From: Bacteroidales bacterium
GTDB lineage: Bacteria > Bacteroidota > Bacteroidia > Bacteroidales > F082
NCBI GenBank assembly: GCA_017427985.1
Contig: JAFRRS010000023.1
Coordinates: forward strand, 124,001 to 188,000
Direction: 5' to 3'
Length of the DNA: 64,000 nucleotides
The notes beneath the pieces are model-generated. The model saw only the letters and a list, made by a program, of their open reading frames with translations. It was not told the DNA's origin and did not search any database. Shown one piece after another: positions 30,691 to 41,471 of this stretch (position 1 is the stretch's first letter; every line of letters starts with the position of its first letter). Position numbers and translations under genes: made by a program.

Positions 30691-32121
30691 TTACATCCTA
30701 CCTACGCGGCCTTTGATACGACCTGACTTTGTAAGACCGTCATAATGACGCATAAGAAGATGACTTTCAATCTGTTGCAATGTATCCAGCACCACACCGA
30801 CGAGAATCAGCAATGATGTTCCGCCATAGAACTGGCTGAATTGCTGGTTGACGCCCATGATAGAGACGAGAGACGGCATGATAGCCACGACGCCGAGGAA
30901 CAACGATCCTGGGAAGGTTATTCTTGACATGATGGTATCGATATAGTCTTTTGTCTGCTTACCAGGTTTCACGCCAGGGATGAATCCGCCGTTCTTCTTG
31001 ATATCCTCTGCCATCTGTGCAGGATTGATTGTCACAGCTGTGTAGAAGTATGTGAAGGCGACGATGAGGATAAAGAACACGAAGTTGTACCAGAAACCGT
31101 TCATGTTGGTCATAGCTCTCATGAAGCCTCCCATTGTATCAGGATCTGAATATCTGAAGAATGTGATAGGCACGAACATGATAGCCTGAGCGAAGATGAT
31201 AGGCATAACACCGGCTGCATTGACCTTCAACGGGATGTACTGGCGCACTCCGCCGTACTGTTTGTTACCGACAACACGTTTCGCATACTGTACCGGAATC
31301 TTTCTGGTACCTTGCACGAGAAGGATTGTCATAATAATAACGAGTACGAGGAACACGATTTCCAAGAGGAAGAAGATAGGGCCGCCGACGCCTTCTGTGA
31401 AGCGTGATGCCACTTCAGCGAACAATGCGAATGGCAGACGTGCGATGATACCAATCATGATGATGAGTGATATACCGTTGCCAACACCCTTGTCGGTGAT
31501 ACGCTCGCCGAGCCACATGATGAACAATGTTCCTGCGATGAGGATTATCACTGAGGAAATCCAGAAGAACAATGACGGGGCTGCGCCGTTGAACGGATAG
31601 ATTGCTGCCGCAGGCAACTGGGCTCTGAGGTTAGCGATGTAACCTGGAGCCTGCACTGCCACGATAAGCACTGTGAGATAACGTGTAATCTGGTTGATCT
31701 TGCGATGACCGCTCTCACCTTCCTTCTGCAAACGCTGGAAGTATGGGATAGCCATGCCGAGCAACTGGATGATAATACTTGCGGTGATGTAAGGCATGAT
31801 ACCGAGTGCGAACACTGATGCATTTGCGAAAGCACCACCAGAGAACATATTCAACAAACCAAGGAGACCGGAACTGCTTTGGTTTTTCAGCGCTGCCAGC
31901 TCATTTGGGTCGACACCTGGGAGAACCACGTATGATCCGAAGCGGTAGATCAGGATGATCAACAGCGTATAGAGGATGCGTTTGCGAAGCTCTTCTATTT
32001 TAAAGATATTCTGGATAGTCTCTCTCACGCTTTTCTTCAACCAAAGAAGACCAGCGATGACGAGGCACACCAAATACACTATTAATAACTCCTGGTTTTG
32101 TGTCAAAGCTAATAATGTCAT
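30691..32121 (-). CDS. secY: Protein translocase subunit SecY, with an extra N-terminal membrane segment
   Basis: The channel subunit of the Sec translocase (476 aa), with the ten expected membrane helices, the plug region after ILIYRFGSYVVLPGVDP, and the GVMPIIFA and NPAQMAEDIKKNGGFIPGVKPG signatures. The ATG at 32121 puts about 31 residues before the usual start, including a hydrophobic stretch (LLIVYLVCLVIAGLLWL). A GTG at 32028 would give a conventional N-terminus. The ATG is 19 bp after rplO and is the natural start in operon spacing terms, so the extra helix may be real. Confidence 0.93.
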   Translation of the reverse strand: MTLLALTQNQELLIVYLVCLVIAGLLWLKKSVRETIQNIFKIEELRKRILYTLLIILIYRFGSYVVLPGVDPNELAALKNQSSSGLLGLLNMFSGGAFANASVFALGIMPYITASIIIQLLGMAIPYFQRLQKEGESGHRKINQITRYLTVLIVAVQAPGYIANLRAQLPAAAIYPFNGAAPSLFFWISSVIILIAGTLFIMWLGERITDKGVGNGISLIIMIGIIARLPFALFAEVASRFTEGVGGPIFFLLEIVFLVLVIIMTILLVQGTRKIPVQYAKRVVGNKQYGGVRQYIPLKVNAAGVMPIIFAQAIMFVPITFFRYSDPDTMGGFMRAMTNMNGFWYNFVFFILIVAFTYFYTAVTINPAQMAEDIKKNGGFIPGVKPGKQTKDYIDTIMSRITFPGSLFLGVVAIMPSLVSIMGVNQQFSQFYGGTSLLILVGVVLDTLQQIESHLLMRHYDGLTKSGRIKGRVGRM

Positions 32122-32140
32122 ATCTCTTTAGTTTAGTTGA

Positions 32141-32584
32141 TTAGATTTTCTCTATTGTTCCACCAGCCTTTGTGATAGCCTCTTCAGCGCCTTTCGACCA
32201 TGCGTTGGCTTTCACGTTGACTGCCTTTGTCAATTCACCGTTTCCGAGAATTTTTACGAGTTCATATTTTCCAGCGAAACCGTTTTCTTTCAACAGTTCT
32301 GGGGTGATGTCGGTGATGCCGCTGTTAGCGAAGTCCTCAAGAACCTCGATGTTGACTGCGCGGTATTCCACGCGGTTGATGTTCTTGAATCCGAACTTAG
32401 GGACGAGACGCTGGAGAGGCATTTGGCCGCCTTCGAAACCGATCTTGTGAGTGTTTCCTGAGCGTGAGCCTGCACCCTTGTGACCGCGTGTGGATGTTCC
32501 ACCGTAGCCTGAGCCTTGTCCGCGACCTATTCTCTTGCGGTCTTTGACAGAACCTTGTGCCGGTTTAAGATTACTAAGATCCAT
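32141..32584 (-). CDS. rplO: 50S ribosomal protein L15
   Basis: A 147-residue assembly protein with the flexible Gly/Arg-rich N-terminal half (RKRIGRGQGSGYGGTSTRG, GHKGAGSRSG) and C-terminal L15/L18e fold (ALVKILGNGELTKAV-type text near the end). Lies between rpmD and secY. Confidence 0.96.
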   Translation of the reverse strand: MDLSNLKPAQGSVKDRKRIGRGQGSGYGGTSTRGHKGAGSRSGNTHKIGFEGGQMPLQRLVPKFGFKNINRVEYRAVNIEVLEDFANSGITDITPELLKENGFAGKYELVKILGNGELTKAVNVKANAWSKGAEEAITKAGGTIEKI

Positions 32585-32613
32585 AATTATTTTAAAATTT
32601 CTTAGTTTAACAA

Positions 32614-32796
32614 TTAGATTTCTTCAATTTTGAGAAGGTGTTTCACTTTCTCAACCATGCCAGCCTTTGCCGGGTCGTCCATGTCGACTTCCACTGACTG
32701 ATGCATTTTTCTGAGGTTCAAGCACTTCAGCGTGTCTTTCTGATCCTGTGGTCTGCCGATGCCACTTCTAATCTGAGTTATTCTTACTTTTTTCAT
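32614..32796 (-). CDS. rpmD: 50S ribosomal protein L30
   Basis: A 60-residue protein, [19 protein letters not shown] then [18 protein letters not shown], the normal bacterial L30 length and motif set. Placed between rpsE and rplO. Confidence 0.95.
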   Translation of the reverse strand: MKKVRITQIRSGIGRPQDQKDTLKCLNLRKMHQSVEVDMDDPAKAGMVEKVKHLLKIEEI

Positions 32797-32813
32797 TTCT
32801 GTTCAAATTTAGA

Positions 32814-33332
32814 TTATCCGTTAAACACCACATCCAAATCAACACCTCTCATCTGGGCTACTGTGCGGGCGTCGCGCATCTTTGAAAGAGCTGCGAATGT
32901 AGCTTTCACCACTGAGTGAGGGTTTGATGAACCTTTTGACTTAGCGAGAACGTTTTTCACGCCGACGCTTTCGAGAACTGCACGCATTGCACCGCCTGCG
33001 ATAACACCGGTACCAGGGGTAGCTGGCTGGATGTACACGTAAGCACCGCAATATTTGCCGTATTGTTCGTGTGGAAGAGTACCGTTGATGACCGGAACCT
33101 TGATAAGGTTCTTCTTTGCATCTTCAGTGCCTTTCTGAACAGCGGCTTGAACTTCCTTAGCTTTACCGAGGCCGTAACCTACCACGCCGTTTTCATTGCC
33201 GACGACGACGAGGGCTGCGAAGGTAAAGGCGCGTCCACCCTTGGTGACCTTTGTCACTCTACCGACGTGGACCAAGCGTTCTTTCAACTCGATTTCCGAA
33301 GTTTTAACTTTTTTTACGTTGACTTCTGCCAT
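32814..33332 (-). CDS. rpsE: 30S ribosomal protein S5
   Basis: A 172-residue protein at the mRNA entry site. The double-stranded-RNA-binding N-domain ([33 protein letters not shown]) is followed by the C-domain ([29 protein letters not shown]). No spectinomycin-type deletion is apparent in the VTKVTKGGR loop. Confidence 0.96.
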   Translation of the reverse strand: MAEVNVKKVKTSEIELKERLVHVGRVTKVTKGGRAFTFAALVVVGNENGVVGYGLGKAKEVQAAVQKGTEDAKKNLIKVPVINGTLPHEQYGKYCGAYVYIQPATPGTGVIAGGAMRAVLESVGVKNVLAKSKGSSNPHSVVKATFAALSKMRDARTVAQMRGVDLDVVFNG

Positions 33333-33337
33333 AACTC

Positions 33338-33691
33338 TTAGAATTTTAATCCTCCATTACGAGCGCCGTCTGCTAAAGACTTAACTCTTCCGTGATACAA
33401 ATAACCGTTACGATCGAACACGACTGTCTCAATGCCTGCTGCCTTAGCTTTTTCAGCTACGAGGTTGCCGACCTTTGCTGCCTTCTCGATCTTTGTAATC
33501 TTTTCTTCTTCGATTCCGTTTTCGCATGAGCTTGCAGAAACCAGTGTCTTGCCAGCCTCATCATCGATCAGTTGAACGTAAATCTGCTTGTTGCTTCTAA
33601 AGACAGACATTCTCGGGCGTGCTGCTGTGCCGAAAACGACCTTGCGAACGCGTCTCTTGATGTTTAATCTTCTTTCAATCTTCTTATTCAT
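33338..33691 (-). CDS. rplR: 50S ribosomal protein L18
   Basis: A 117-residue 5S rRNA-binding protein: [28 protein letters not shown], the [15 protein letters not shown] helix and the ending [27 protein letters not shown]. Lies between rplF and rpsE with 5-bp spacing to the latter. Confidence 0.96.
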   Translation of the reverse strand: MNKKIERRLNIKRRVRKVVFGTAARPRMSVFRSNKQIYVQLIDDEAGKTLVSASSCENGIEEEKITKIEKAAKVGNLVAEKAKAAGIETVVFDRNGYLYHGRVKSLADGARNGGLKF

Positions 33692-33716
33692 CTTACTTGC
33701 GTTTTAGAATTAAACA

Positions 33717-34277
33717 TTATTTACCTGCTGCCTTACCTGCCTTGCGACGGAGCACTTCACCCTCGAACTTGATACCCTTGCCCTTGTAAGGTTCAGGTTT
33801 GCGGTATGAGCGGATCTTTGCTGCCACCTGGCCGAGCAACTGCTTGTCGTATGAACGCATTTTGAGGATAGGGTTCTTACCTCTTTCGTTGATGGTCTCG
33901 CATGTGATTTCTTCCGGCATGACGAAAATCATGTTGTGTGAGAAACCGAGTGAGAGCTCGAGTTGTTTGCCGTTGGCCTTGGCTTCTGCCTTGTAGCCGA
34001 CACCTACAAATTCCTGAACTGTCTCGAAACCTTCTGATACGCCTTTCACCATGTTGAAGAACAATGCGCGGTAGAGACCGTGTTTGGCTGAAGCGTTAGG
34101 GATGTTAGCTGGGTTCACGTGGATGTGACCGTCCTCTATCTTAACGTCGACGTCACCGTGGAAGTCCTGGCTGAGAGTGCCAAGCTTACCTTTGACTGTG
34201 ATAACGTTATCTTTGATTGTAACCTCAGTACCTGCTGGGATTGCAATAGGTAATTTACCGATTCTTGATAATGCCAT
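33717..34277 (-). CDS. rplF: 50S ribosomal protein L6
   Basis: A 186-residue two-domain protein near the sarcin-ricin loop. The start SRIGKLPIAIPAGTEVTIKD and C-terminal signature KPEPYKGKGIKFEGEVLRRKAGK identify it. Confidence 0.97.
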   Translation of the reverse strand: MALSRIGKLPIAIPAGTEVTIKDNVITVKGKLGTLSQDFHGDVDVKIEDGHIHVNPANIPNASAKHGLYRALFFNMVKGVSEGFETVQEFVGVGYKAEAKANGKQLELSLGFSHNMIFVMPEEITCETINERGKNPILKMRSYDKQLLGQVAAKIRSYRKPEPYKGKGIKFEGEVLRRKAGKAAGK

Positions 34278-34294
34278 AGCTGTTTCCTCCTATA

Positions 34295-34693
34295 TTATGA
34301 TACATAGCACAACACCTCGCCTCCGATATGGAGATTACGAGCTTCTTTATCTGTCATAATGCCTCTTGAGGTCGAGATGATGGCGATGCCAAGACCGTTC
34401 ATGACTCTCGGGAGGTTTTCTGAGTCAGCATACTGACGGAGACCTGGGCGTGAAACGCGGTCGATGTTCATGATAGCTGGCTGTTTGGTAACAGGGTGGT
34501 ATTTAAGAGCGATCTTAATAGTACCTTGAGGACCGTTGTCTTCGAATTTATAGTTAAGGATATAGCCTTTTTCGAAGAGTATCTTGGTGATAGCCTTCTT
34601 CACATTTGAAGCAGGGACTTCCACGATTCTATGTTTAGCGTTGACGGCATTGCGTACGCGTGTCAAAAAATCTGCTATAGGGTCTGTAATCAT
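34295..34693 (-). CDS. rpsH: 30S ribosomal protein S8
   Basis: A 132-residue central-domain 16S binder; in enterics it is also the spc-operon repressor. ITDPIADFLTRVRNAVNAKH at the start and GIAIISTSRGIMTDKEAR near the end are diagnostic. Confidence 0.97.
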   Translation of the reverse strand: MITDPIADFLTRVRNAVNAKHRIVEVPASNVKKAITKILFEKGYILNYKFEDNGPQGTIKIALKYHPVTKQPAIMNIDRVSRPGLRQYADSENLPRVMNGLGIAIISTSRGIMTDKEARNLHIGGEVLCYVS

Positions 34694-34713
34694 AGTTTTA
34701 ACTTTTTAGAAAA

Positions 34714-34983
34714 TTACCAACTTGCTTTTTTAACACCTGGGATCAGACCTTTGAGCGCCATTTCACGGAAGTTGATACGTGAGATGCCGAACTGACGCAT
34801 ATAACCTTTTGGACGTCCTGTAAGCTGACAACGATTATGTACGCGGATAGGTGAAGCGTTTCTTGGGAGCTTCTGGAGACCTACGTAGTCGCCGGCTGCC
34901 TTGAGGGCTGCGCGTTTCTCAGCGTATTTCTCTACCATCGCCATTCTCTTGCGCTCGCGCGCTTTCATTGATTCTTTTGCCAT
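34714..34983 (-). CDS. rpsN: 30S ribosomal protein S14, long zinc-free form
   Basis: An 89-residue head protein: [20 protein letters not shown] then [20 protein letters not shown] and [18 protein letters not shown] ending. The four-cysteine zinc site of short S14 is absent (one Cys remains), matching the zinc-free L36 in this cluster. Confidence 0.96.
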   Translation of the reverse strand: MAKESMKARERKRMAMVEKYAEKRAALKAAGDYVGLQKLPRNASPIRVHNRCQLTGRPKGYMRQFGISRINFREMALKGLIPGVKKASW

Positions 34984-34990
34984 ATCTTAC

Positions 34991-35548
34991 TTATTTTTTC
35001 TGGTTTTTAAATGGAAGACCAAACTGTTTCAACAAGGCCATTGCTTCCTTGTCGGTGTTCGCTGATGTGACGAAAGTGATATCCATACCGTTGATCTTGT
35101 TGACTTTGTCCATGTCGATTTCCGGGAAGATGATCTGTTCGGTCACGCCGAAGCTGTAGTTGCCGCGGCCGTCGAAACCTTTGTCATTAATACCTCTGAA
35201 GTCACGAACACGTGGGAGAGCTACAGCGACTAAGCGTTCGAGGAACTCGTACATTTTGTCACCGCGCAACGTCACGCGCACGCCGATCGGGTTACCACGA
35301 CGGAGTTTGAAGTTTGACACGTCGTGTCTTGAGATTGTCGGGACGGCTTTTTGTCCGGTGATAGCTGTCATTTCCTCTACACCATAGTCAATCAGTTTCT
35401 TGTCGGCGAGAGCAGCGCCGATACCCTGATTGAGCGAAATTTTCAAAAGCCGTGGAACCTGCATCACAGTCTTGTACTGGAATTCTTTCATCAATGCAGG
35501 CACGATTTCGCTCTTGTACTGTACTTTAAGTTTGGGTTGATAGTTCAT
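34991..35548 (-). CDS. rplE: 50S ribosomal protein L5
   Basis: A 185-residue 5S rRNA-binding protein of the central protuberance. Markers are [54 protein letters not shown] and [18 protein letters not shown]. The start codon overlaps the rplX stop (TAATG). Confidence 0.97.
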   Translation of the reverse strand: MNYQPKLKVQYKSEIVPALMKEFQYKTVMQVPRLLKISLNQGIGAALADKKLIDYGVEEMTAITGQKAVPTISRHDVSNFKLRRGNPIGVRVTLRGDKMYEFLERLVAVALPRVRDFRGINDKGFDGRGNYSFGVTEQIIFPEIDMDKVNKINGMDITFVTSANTDKEAMALLKQFGLPFKNQKK

Positions 35549-35865
35549 TATTTAATAACCTCCCCTGATTTTTTTGAATAACGGATTGATTTTCCTTGTT
35601 CATCTTTTTTACGACCGATGCGGCCGGCTTTGCCGTCCTTGTCGCACACCATGATGTTGCTGACATGGATGGAAGCTTCTTTCTTTATGATACCACCTTT
35701 AGGGTTTTCGGTGTTAGGTCTGGTGTGTTTTGACATGAGGTTCACACCTTCGACGATGGCGCGCTGTTTCTCGACATCGACGCTGAGGACTGTACCTTTC
35801 TTGCCCTTCTGGGTTCCGGCGATAACGACTACGCTGTCGCCTTTCTTTACGAACATTTTACTCAT
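35548..35865 (-). CDS. rplX: 50S ribosomal protein L24
   Basis: A 105-residue assembly-initiator protein with a KOW motif ([21 protein letters not shown]) and the [16 protein letters not shown] segment. Coupled to rplE by a one-base stop/start overlap. Confidence 0.96.
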   Translation of the reverse strand: MSKMFVKKGDSVVVIAGTQKGKKGTVLSVDVEKQRAIVEGVNLMSKHTRPNTENPKGGIIKKEASIHVSNIMVCDKDGKAGRIGRKKDEQGKSIRYSKKSGEVIK

Positions 35866-35884
35866 AGCTTCTTTCCTTTCTTAA

Positions 35885-36253
35885 TTAGAGTACCTCAGGT
35901 GCAAGAGATACGATTTTCATATACTGTTTCTCACGCAACTCTCTGGCTACTGGTCCAAAGATACGAGTTCCGAGCATTTCGCCTTGTCCGTTGAGGAGGA
36001 CGCATGCGTTGTCGTCGAAACGGATGTATGATCCGTCGGCGCGGCGTGTTTCCTTCTTTGTACGGACTACGACTGCCTTTACTACTGAACCCTTCTTCAC
36101 GTTACCGCTTGGAAGAGCGTCTTTCACTGAAACCACGATGACGTCGCCGATACGGGCATAACGTTTTTTGGTTCCGCCTAATACTCTGATGCAGAGCACT
36201 TCCTTTGCACCGCTATTGTCGGCTACTGCAAGTCTTGATTCTTGTTGTAACAT
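35885..36253 (-). CDS. rplN: 50S ribosomal protein L14
   Basis: A 122-residue barrel protein at the subunit interface: [40 protein letters not shown] and the [28 protein letters not shown] ending (cited in parts). Overlaps rpsQ by one base. Confidence 0.97.
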   Translation of the reverse strand: MLQQESRLAVADNSGAKEVLCIRVLGGTKKRYARIGDVIVVSVKDALPSGNVKKGSVVKAVVVRTKKETRRADGSYIRFDDNACVLLNGQGEMLGTRIFGPVARELREKQYMKIVSLAPEVL

Positions 36254-36507
36254 TACTTGGCCCTTTCTATTATTTCAACGAGTCTCCAACGTTTGTTCTT
36301 GCTCAGCGGACGTGTTTCCATGATGCGCACGGTGTCGCCGATGTTGCAGTCATTGTTCTCGTCATGTGCGAAGAAACGTGTTGATTTCTTAACGAATTTA
36401 CCGTAAATCGGGTGTTTTGTACGACGTTCAATCACAACGACGATCGTCTTGTCCATCTTATTGCTGGCTACAACACCGATTCTCTCTTTTCTAAGATTTC
36501 TTTCCAT
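36253..36507 (-). CDS. rpsQ: 30S ribosomal protein S17
   Basis: An 84-residue OB-fold primary 16S binder: [39 protein letters not shown] and [19 protein letters not shown]. Confidence 0.96.
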   Translation of the reverse strand: MERNLRKERIGVVASNKMDKTIVVVIERRTKHPIYGKFVKKSTRFFAHDENNDCNIGDTVRIMETRPLSKNKRWRLVEIIERAK

Positions 36508-36528
36508 TTTAATTCCTTTCGTCGTTTA

Positions 36529-36735
36529 TTATTTAACGTTCTTTTCTGCATTCTGACGCTTTGTGAGTTCTGTCAGCATGCGTGCGATCTGTTTGCGGGT
36601 TGCGCTGATTGTGTTCGGGTTATCCAATGGTGACACTGCGTGTTGCATTTTCATTTTGACGTACTGTTCGCGTGCTGCGTCGATACGTTCCATCAGATCA
36701 GCGGTACTTAATTCATTGATTGCTTCTTTCTTCAT
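36529..36735 (-). CDS. rpmC: 50S ribosomal protein L29
   Basis: A 68-residue helical hairpin protein at the tunnel exit, a docking site for SRP and trigger factor. It contains MKKEAINELSTADLMERID and the SPLDNPNTISATRKQIARM segment. The ATG at 36735 is preferred; a GTG three codons upstream (36744) is in frame. Confidence 0.92.
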   Translation of the reverse strand: MKKEAINELSTADLMERIDAAREQYVKMKMQHAVSPLDNPNTISATRKQIARMLTELTKRQNAEKNVK

Positions 36736-36750
36736 AGTGCTCACTGTTTT

Positions 36751-37170
36751 TTATTCGACATAATCTCTTCTAACCACAAACTTAGTTGCTACAGGAAGCT
36801 TTTGAGCGGCTAAACGGAGAGCCTCTTTAGCTACTGCTAACGGCACGCCGGCAGCTTCGAAAAGCATGTGACCTGGAGTTACGCGAGCCACGAAGTACTC
36901 GACGTCTCCCTTACCTTTACCCATACGAACCTCAAGAGGCTTCTTGGTGATAGGTTTGTCAGGGAATATTCTGATCCAAATCTGTCCTTCACGTTTCATG
37001 TGACGTGTGACAGCTTGACGTGCAGCCTCAATCTGGCGTGCTGTGATCAGGTGTTCCTCAAGTGTTTTAATACCAAAAGTACCGAAGGCGAGTTCATGGC
37101 CGCGGTGTGCGTTGCCTTTCATCTTGCCCTTCTGAGGTCTTCTGTATCTTGTTCTTTTAGGTTGTAACAT
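36751..37170 (-). CDS. rplP: 50S ribosomal protein L16
   Basis: A 139-residue protein near the A site: [39 protein letters not shown] and [16 protein letters not shown]. Lies between rpsC and rpmC as in the standard S10 operon. Confidence 0.97.
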   Translation of the reverse strand: MLQPKRTRYRRPQKGKMKGNAHRGHELAFGTFGIKTLEEHLITARQIEAARQAVTRHMKREGQIWIRIFPDKPITKKPLEVRMGKGKGDVEYFVARVTPGHMLFEAAGVPLAVAKEALRLAAQKLPVATKFVVRRDYVE

Positions 37171-37192
37171 CTCTTATCTTTTTTATTTTCTA

Positions 37193-37921
37193 TTACTTAG
37201 TACGTTTATTACGACGTGGGGCGCCACCGTTTGGTTTTGCTGGGCTGCCGGCTTTCTTTGCGGCTGCTGCTGTGGTGGTAGGCACCAGTTCCGGACGACC
37301 GTAGATCTCACCTTTGCAGATCCACACCTTGATACCGATGCGGCCGTATGATGTGTGAGCTTCCACGAGAGAGTAGTCGATGTCTGCGCGCAGTGTGTGC
37401 AGCGGAATACGACCTTCCTTGTATGTTTCCTGACGGGCCATTTCAGCGCCACCGACACGGCCTGATGCGATGACCTTGATACCTTCGGCACCAATTCTCA
37501 TTGTATCTGACACAGCCTTCTTGATAGCGCGGCGGAATGACACGCGGCCTTCAATCTGTTTCGCGATAGAGCTTGCGACGATGAATGCGTCGAGCTCAGG
37601 TCTCTTGATCTCGCTGATGTTGATCTGAATCTCCTTACCGATGAGCTTCTTCATCTCTTCCTTCAACTTGTCGACCTCTGTACCACCCTTGCCGATGATA
37701 ACACCTGGACGAGCTGTGAAGATAGTGACGGTAACGAGTTTTATTGAACGTTCGATACCGATTTTCGAGATACCAGCCTTGCCGAGACGGGCGTTAAGAT
37801 ACTTGCGGATCTTATCGTCTTCACCGATGTTCTTGGCTGTTTCTTTACCACAGTACCAGTTTGAGTCCCAACCTTTGATGACTCCAAGTCTTAGACCTAT
37901 TGGATGAGTTTTCTGTCCCAT
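37193..37921 (-). CDS. rpsC: 30S ribosomal protein S3
   Basis: A 242-residue protein at the mRNA entry channel with a KH domain ([20 protein letters not shown]) and C-terminal domain ([40 protein letters not shown]). A short Lys/Arg/Pro-rich tail ends the protein. Confidence 0.97.
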   Translation of the reverse strand: MGQKTHPIGLRLGVIKGWDSNWYCGKETAKNIGEDDKIRKYLNARLGKAGISKIGIERSIKLVTVTIFTARPGVIIGKGGTEVDKLKEEMKKLIGKEIQINISEIKRPELDAFIVASSIAKQIEGRVSFRRAIKKAVSDTMRIGAEGIKVIASGRVGGAEMARQETYKEGRIPLHTLRADIDYSLVEAHTSYGRIGIKVWICKGEIYGRPELVPTTTAAAAKKAGSPAKPNGGAPRRNKRTK

Positions 37922-37932
37922 TGTAATCTTAA

Positions 37933-38370
37933 TTAATTCTTTTCTTCAACATTAGCTTCTGCTGCATTCATTTCTGCGATTCTGCTATCGACGATGATAG
38001 TGACGTGGTTAGAGCGTTTGCGGATGCGGTGTGCGCGGCCCTGTGGGGCTGGCTGAATGCGCTTCAGTGTGCGGCCTTCATCGACAAATATCTCTTTTAC
38101 GTAGAGGTTAGCGTCCTCAATACGTTTTCCCTCGTTCTTGGCTTCCCAGTTGGCGATTGCAGAGCGGAGTAACTTGTACACCGGCTTTGCAGCTGCTTTA
38201 GGTGAGTATAATAAGGCATGCAGTGCAAGTTCCACTTTCATTCCTCTAATCATGTCGGCGACCAAGCGCATCTTGCGTGGTGAAGTAGGGATATCATTGT
38301 ATTTTGCAATGGCGACCTGCTTCTTTGCCGCTTTTCTAGCTTCTGCTGTATTATGTTTTCTTGCTCCCAT
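37933..38370 (-). CDS. rplV: 50S ribosomal protein L22
   Basis: A 145-residue tunnel-wall protein: [20 protein letters not shown], the [13 protein letters not shown] segment and the beta-hairpin [20 protein letters not shown]. The N-terminus is extended by a basic Ala/Lys segment. Confidence 0.96.
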   Translation of the reverse strand: MGARKHNTAEARKAAKKQVAIAKYNDIPTSPRKMRLVADMIRGMKVELALHALLYSPKAAAKPVYKLLRSAIANWEAKNEGKRIEDANLYVKEIFVDEGRTLKRIQPAPQGRAHRIRKRSNHVTIIVDSRIAEMNAAEANVEEKN

Positions 38371-38378
38371 AGTACTTA

Positions 38379-38651
38379 TTATTTATCTTTTCTGTTTCCG
38401 GCGTGGCCTCTGAATGTACGTGTAGGTGCGAACTCTCCGAGTTTGTGTCCAACCATGTTCTCAGTTACGTATACCGGGATGAATTTATTACCGTTGTGAA
38501 CAGCGATGGTTTGTCCAACGAAATCAGGTGAAATCATTGAAGCTCTTGACCAAGTCTTGATCACGGTCTTCTTTCCTGTTGCTACATTATCCAACACTCT
38601 CTGTTCGAGTTTATAGTGGATATATGGTCCTTTTTTAAGTGAACGACTCAT
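38379..38651 (-). CDS. rpsS: 30S ribosomal protein S19
   Basis: A 90-residue head protein: [38 protein letters not shown] and [20 protein letters not shown]. Confidence 0.97.
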   Translation of the reverse strand: MSRSLKKGPYIHYKLEQRVLDNVATGKKTVIKTWSRASMISPDFVGQTIAVHNGNKFIPVYVTENMVGHKLGEFAPTRTFRGHAGNRKDK

Positions 38652-38676
38652 AATTTTCTTTTTTTTACTTGGTTAA

Positions 38677-39501
38677 TTACTTCTTACGTCTTTCAATGAT
38701 ATACTTGTTGGATGCGTTCTTCGGGTGACGTGTCTTGTAGCCCTTTGCCGGCAAGCCCTTGCGGCTTCTCGGGTGACCACCAGATGCACGGCCTTCACCA
38801 CCACCCATCGGGTGATCGACTGGGTTCATGACGACGCCACGGACGCGTGGGCGACGGCCTAACCAGCGGCTGCGACCTGCCTTGCCTGATTTCTCGAGGT
38901 TGTGGTCAGCGTTCGACACTGTTCCGATTGTAGCTCTGCAAGCCTGGAGGATGAGACGTGTCTCACCTGAAGGCATCTTCAAGATGGCGTATTTACCATC
39001 ACGTGACATCAGCTGTGCGTATGCACCGGCGCTGCGGGCCATCTTGGCTCCCTGACCTGGGCGCAACTCGATGTTGTGGATGATTGTACCGAACGGGACA
39101 TCGCTCAAGAACAATGTGTTACCGATGTTCGGAGTAGCATCCTTGCCTGACATCACTTCTTGTCCGACCTTCAAGCCCTGAGGTGCGATGATGTAACGCT
39201 TCTCGCCGTCGGCGTAAACAACCAAAGCGATGCGTGCTGTGCGGTTCGGATCGTATTCGATAGTCTTCACGATTCCCTTGATACCGTCTTTATCGCGCTT
39301 GAAGTCGATAATTCTGTATTTCTGCTTGTGACCACCGCCAATGTTGCGGACAGTCTCTTTTCCAGTATTGTTACGGCCGCCGGTGCTCTTCTTCGGAGCA
39401 AGCAACGATCTCTCCGGCTTGTTAGTCGTAATCTCGTCAAATGCGCTGATAACTTTGAAGCGCTGACCTGGAGTTGTCGGTTTATATTTCTTTAAAGCCA
39501 T
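38677..39501 (-). CDS. rplB: 50S ribosomal protein L2
   Basis: A 274-residue protein next to the peptidyl-transferase centre. [20 protein letters not shown] at the start, [14 protein letters not shown], and the functional loop [20 protein letters not shown] with the conserved His are present. Confidence 0.97.
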   Translation of the reverse strand: MALKKYKPTTPGQRFKVISAFDEITTNKPERSLLAPKKSTGGRNNTGKETVRNIGGGHKQKYRIIDFKRDKDGIKGIVKTIEYDPNRTARIALVVYADGEKRYIIAPQGLKVGQEVMSGKDATPNIGNTLFLSDVPFGTIIHNIELRPGQGAKMARSAGAYAQLMSRDGKYAILKMPSGETRLILQACRATIGTVSNADHNLEKSGKAGRSRWLGRRPRVRGVVMNPVDHPMGGGEGRASGGHPRSRKGLPAKGYKTRHPKNASNKYIIERRKK

Positions 39502-39503
39502 CT

Positions 39504-39794
39504 TTAAATGTTGCTAAAAAAGTCAATTGTTTCACCTTTAGCCAAAGTCACTATAGCCTTCTTGAAAGCGTCTCTCTGTCCTTGGACAACGCCTGCCTTT
39601 GTATAGCGTGACTTGAGCTTTCCATCATATCTCATTGTGTTGACAGCTGCAACCTGAACACCATAAAGGTCTTCAACAGCTTTCTTGATCTGCAGCTTGT
39701 TCGCGCGGACGTCAACAATGAATGCATACCGGTTCAGCTTCTCGCTGATAGCGGTCATCTTTTCCGTAATAACAGGTTTCTTAATGATAATCAT
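39504..39794 (-). CDS. rplW: 50S ribosomal protein L23
   Basis: A 96-residue tunnel-exit protein: [40 protein letters not shown] and [16 protein letters not shown]. Two bases before rplB. Confidence 0.95.
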   Translation of the reverse strand: MIIIKKPVITEKMTAISEKLNRYAFIVDVRANKLQIKKAVEDLYGVQVAAVNTMRYDGKLKSRYTKAGVVQGQRDAFKKAIVTLAKGETIDFFSNI

Positions 39795-39815
39795 CGTTTC
39801 TAATTTTTTAAGTTA

Positions 39816-40442
39816 TTATCCAAGAATTTCATCGATAACTGCAAGTGAGCTTTCTGTGATGAAGAGCTTCTTGGCATTCAGAATATCATAAGTGTTAAGG
39901 TTACGGGCAAGTTCAATCTTTGTGCGCTGGATGTTTCTTGCTGACAACACGACATTCATGTTTGTCTCTGGGAGAACGAACAGGTTCTTGCCACCATTCA
40001 CTTTAAGGTTGTTCAAGACTTCGATCATCTTCTTTGTCTTGATTGTGTCAAATGCGAAATCTTCGAGGATCACGATCTCGTTGCCCTGAGCCTTGTAAGT
40101 AAGGGCTGAACGGCGTGCGAGCTGTTTCACCTTCTTGTTCAATTTGAAACTGTAGTCACGTGGTTGTGGACCGAAGACGCGACCGCCGCCTCTCAACACT
40201 GGAGAGTTGATGTCACCACGACGAGCACCGCCTGTACCCTTCTGACGGAACAGCTTGCGTGTACTGCCTGATATCTCGCTACGTGTCTTTGCCTTGTGTG
40301 TACCTTGGCGCTGGTCGGCCATGTACTGCTTTGCATCAAGGTAGATGCAATGATCGTTTGGCTCGATGCCGAAGATATTCTCGTTCAACTGAACCTTACG
40401 TCCTGTTGATTCACCGGTAATCTTTAAAACTTCTAACTCCAT
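39816..40442 (-). CDS. rplD: 50S ribosomal protein L4
   Basis: A 208-residue tunnel protein. The internal loop with [31 protein letters not shown] (cited as the segment around residues 45-78) and [18 protein letters not shown] are typical. The start lies 10 bp inside the end of rplC, indicating translational coupling. Confidence 0.96.
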   Translation of the reverse strand: MELEVLKITGESTGRKVQLNENIFGIEPNDHCIYLDAKQYMADQRQGTHKAKTRSEISGSTRKLFRQKGTGGARRGDINSPVLRGGGRVFGPQPRDYSFKLNKKVKQLARRSALTYKAQGNEIVILEDFAFDTIKTKKMIEVLNNLKVNGGKNLFVLPETNMNVVLSARNIQRTKIELARNLNTYDILNAKKLFITESSLAVIDEILG

Positions 40443-41062
40443 CTCTCAATTTTTAAATAGCCGTTCTTTGCTCCCGGTACTGAACCTTTTACTACTAACA
40501 AATTCTTTTCCGGTACGATTTTCATAATTTGGAGGTTGATAGCCTTCACTTTATGGTTACCCATCTGGCCACCCATACGTAATCCCTTGAACACTCTTGA
40601 AGGGTATGCGCAAGCTCCGATTGAACCTGGTTTTCTCAAACGGTTGTGCTGACCGTGAGTTGCTTGTCCAACGCCATTGAAATGATGACGTTTCACTACA
40701 CCTTGGAAGCCTTTACCTTTGCTGATGCCGCTGACATCAACGAATTCGCCTTCCATGAACACTTCGACGGTAATCGTCTCACCCAGGCTCTTTCTGTGAC
40801 CTGCTTCGAAACGTGTGAACTCTCTAACCAATTTCTTAGGCGTTGTGCCGGCTTTCTCAAAATGCTTGATCATAGCCTTAGGAGTGTTCTTCTCCTTCTT
40901 CTCGTCAAACGCTAATTGGATAGCATCGTAACCGTCTTTCTCTTTTGATCTTACTTGGGTTACTACACATGGACCTGCTTCAATGACTGTGACAGGAACG
41001 TTCTTGCCGTTCTGGTCATAGATGCTGGTCATCCCAATCTTTTTTCCTAGTATTCCTGACAT
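40433..41062 (-). CDS. rplC: 50S ribosomal protein L3
   Basis: A 209-residue assembly initiator: [20 protein letters not shown], the W-loop region [40 protein letters not shown] and [15 protein letters not shown]. Follows rpsJ by 35 bp. Confidence 0.97.
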   Translation of the reverse strand: MSGILGKKIGMTSIYDQNGKNVPVTVIEAGPCVVTQVRSKEKDGYDAIQLAFDEKKEKNTPKAMIKHFEKAGTTPKKLVREFTRFEAGHRKSLGETITVEVFMEGEFVDVSGISKGKGFQGVVKRHHFNGVGQATHGQHNRLRKPGSIGACAYPSRVFKGLRMGGQMGNHKVKAINLQIMKIVPEKNLLVVKGSVPGAKNGYLKIERWS

Positions 41063-41097
41063 TGCTACTAATTTAAGCTGTTAATTACTAGATAGTT

Positions 41098-41406
41098 TTA
41101 CAATAATTTAATTTCTACGTCTACGCCGTTAGGCATTTCCAATTTCATCAAAGCATCAATCTGCTGAGAAGTTGCGTTGTAAATATCCAACAATCTCTTG
41201 TAGTATGACAACTCAAACTGCTCACGTGATTTCTTGTGAACGAATGTGGAGCGCAAAACAGTGTAGATCTTTTTGTCGGTTGGAAGCGGTATAGGACCAC
41301 TAACAACTGCGCCAGTCATTTTGATGGTTTTCACGATCTTCTCGGCTGACTTGTCAACCAAGTTGTGGTCGTGCGACTTTAATTTAATTCTAATTCTTTG
41401 GCTCAT
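41098..41406 (-). CDS. rpsJ: 30S ribosomal protein S10
   Basis: A 102-residue head protein, also the NusB partner in antitermination (NusE). Landmarks are [40 protein letters not shown] and [12 protein letters not shown]. It follows fusA directly with no tuf gene, the Bacteroidetes arrangement. Confidence 0.97.
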   Translation of the reverse strand: MSQRIRIKLKSHDHNLVDKSAEKIVKTIKMTGAVVSGPIPLPTDKKIYTVLRSTFVHKKSREQFELSYYKRLLDIYNATSQQIDALMKLEMPNGVDVEIKLL

Positions 41407-41471
41407 AAGAATTTGCTGTTAATTTTTTATTTTTCTTTTTCTTATCTTTCTTTATCTTCTGACTTCACTTC

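Noticed and set aside
30691..32028. SecY starting at GTG 32028 as the primary call
   Set aside because: The ATG at 32121 has better operon spacing and an uninterrupted frame; the GTG is kept as an alternative.
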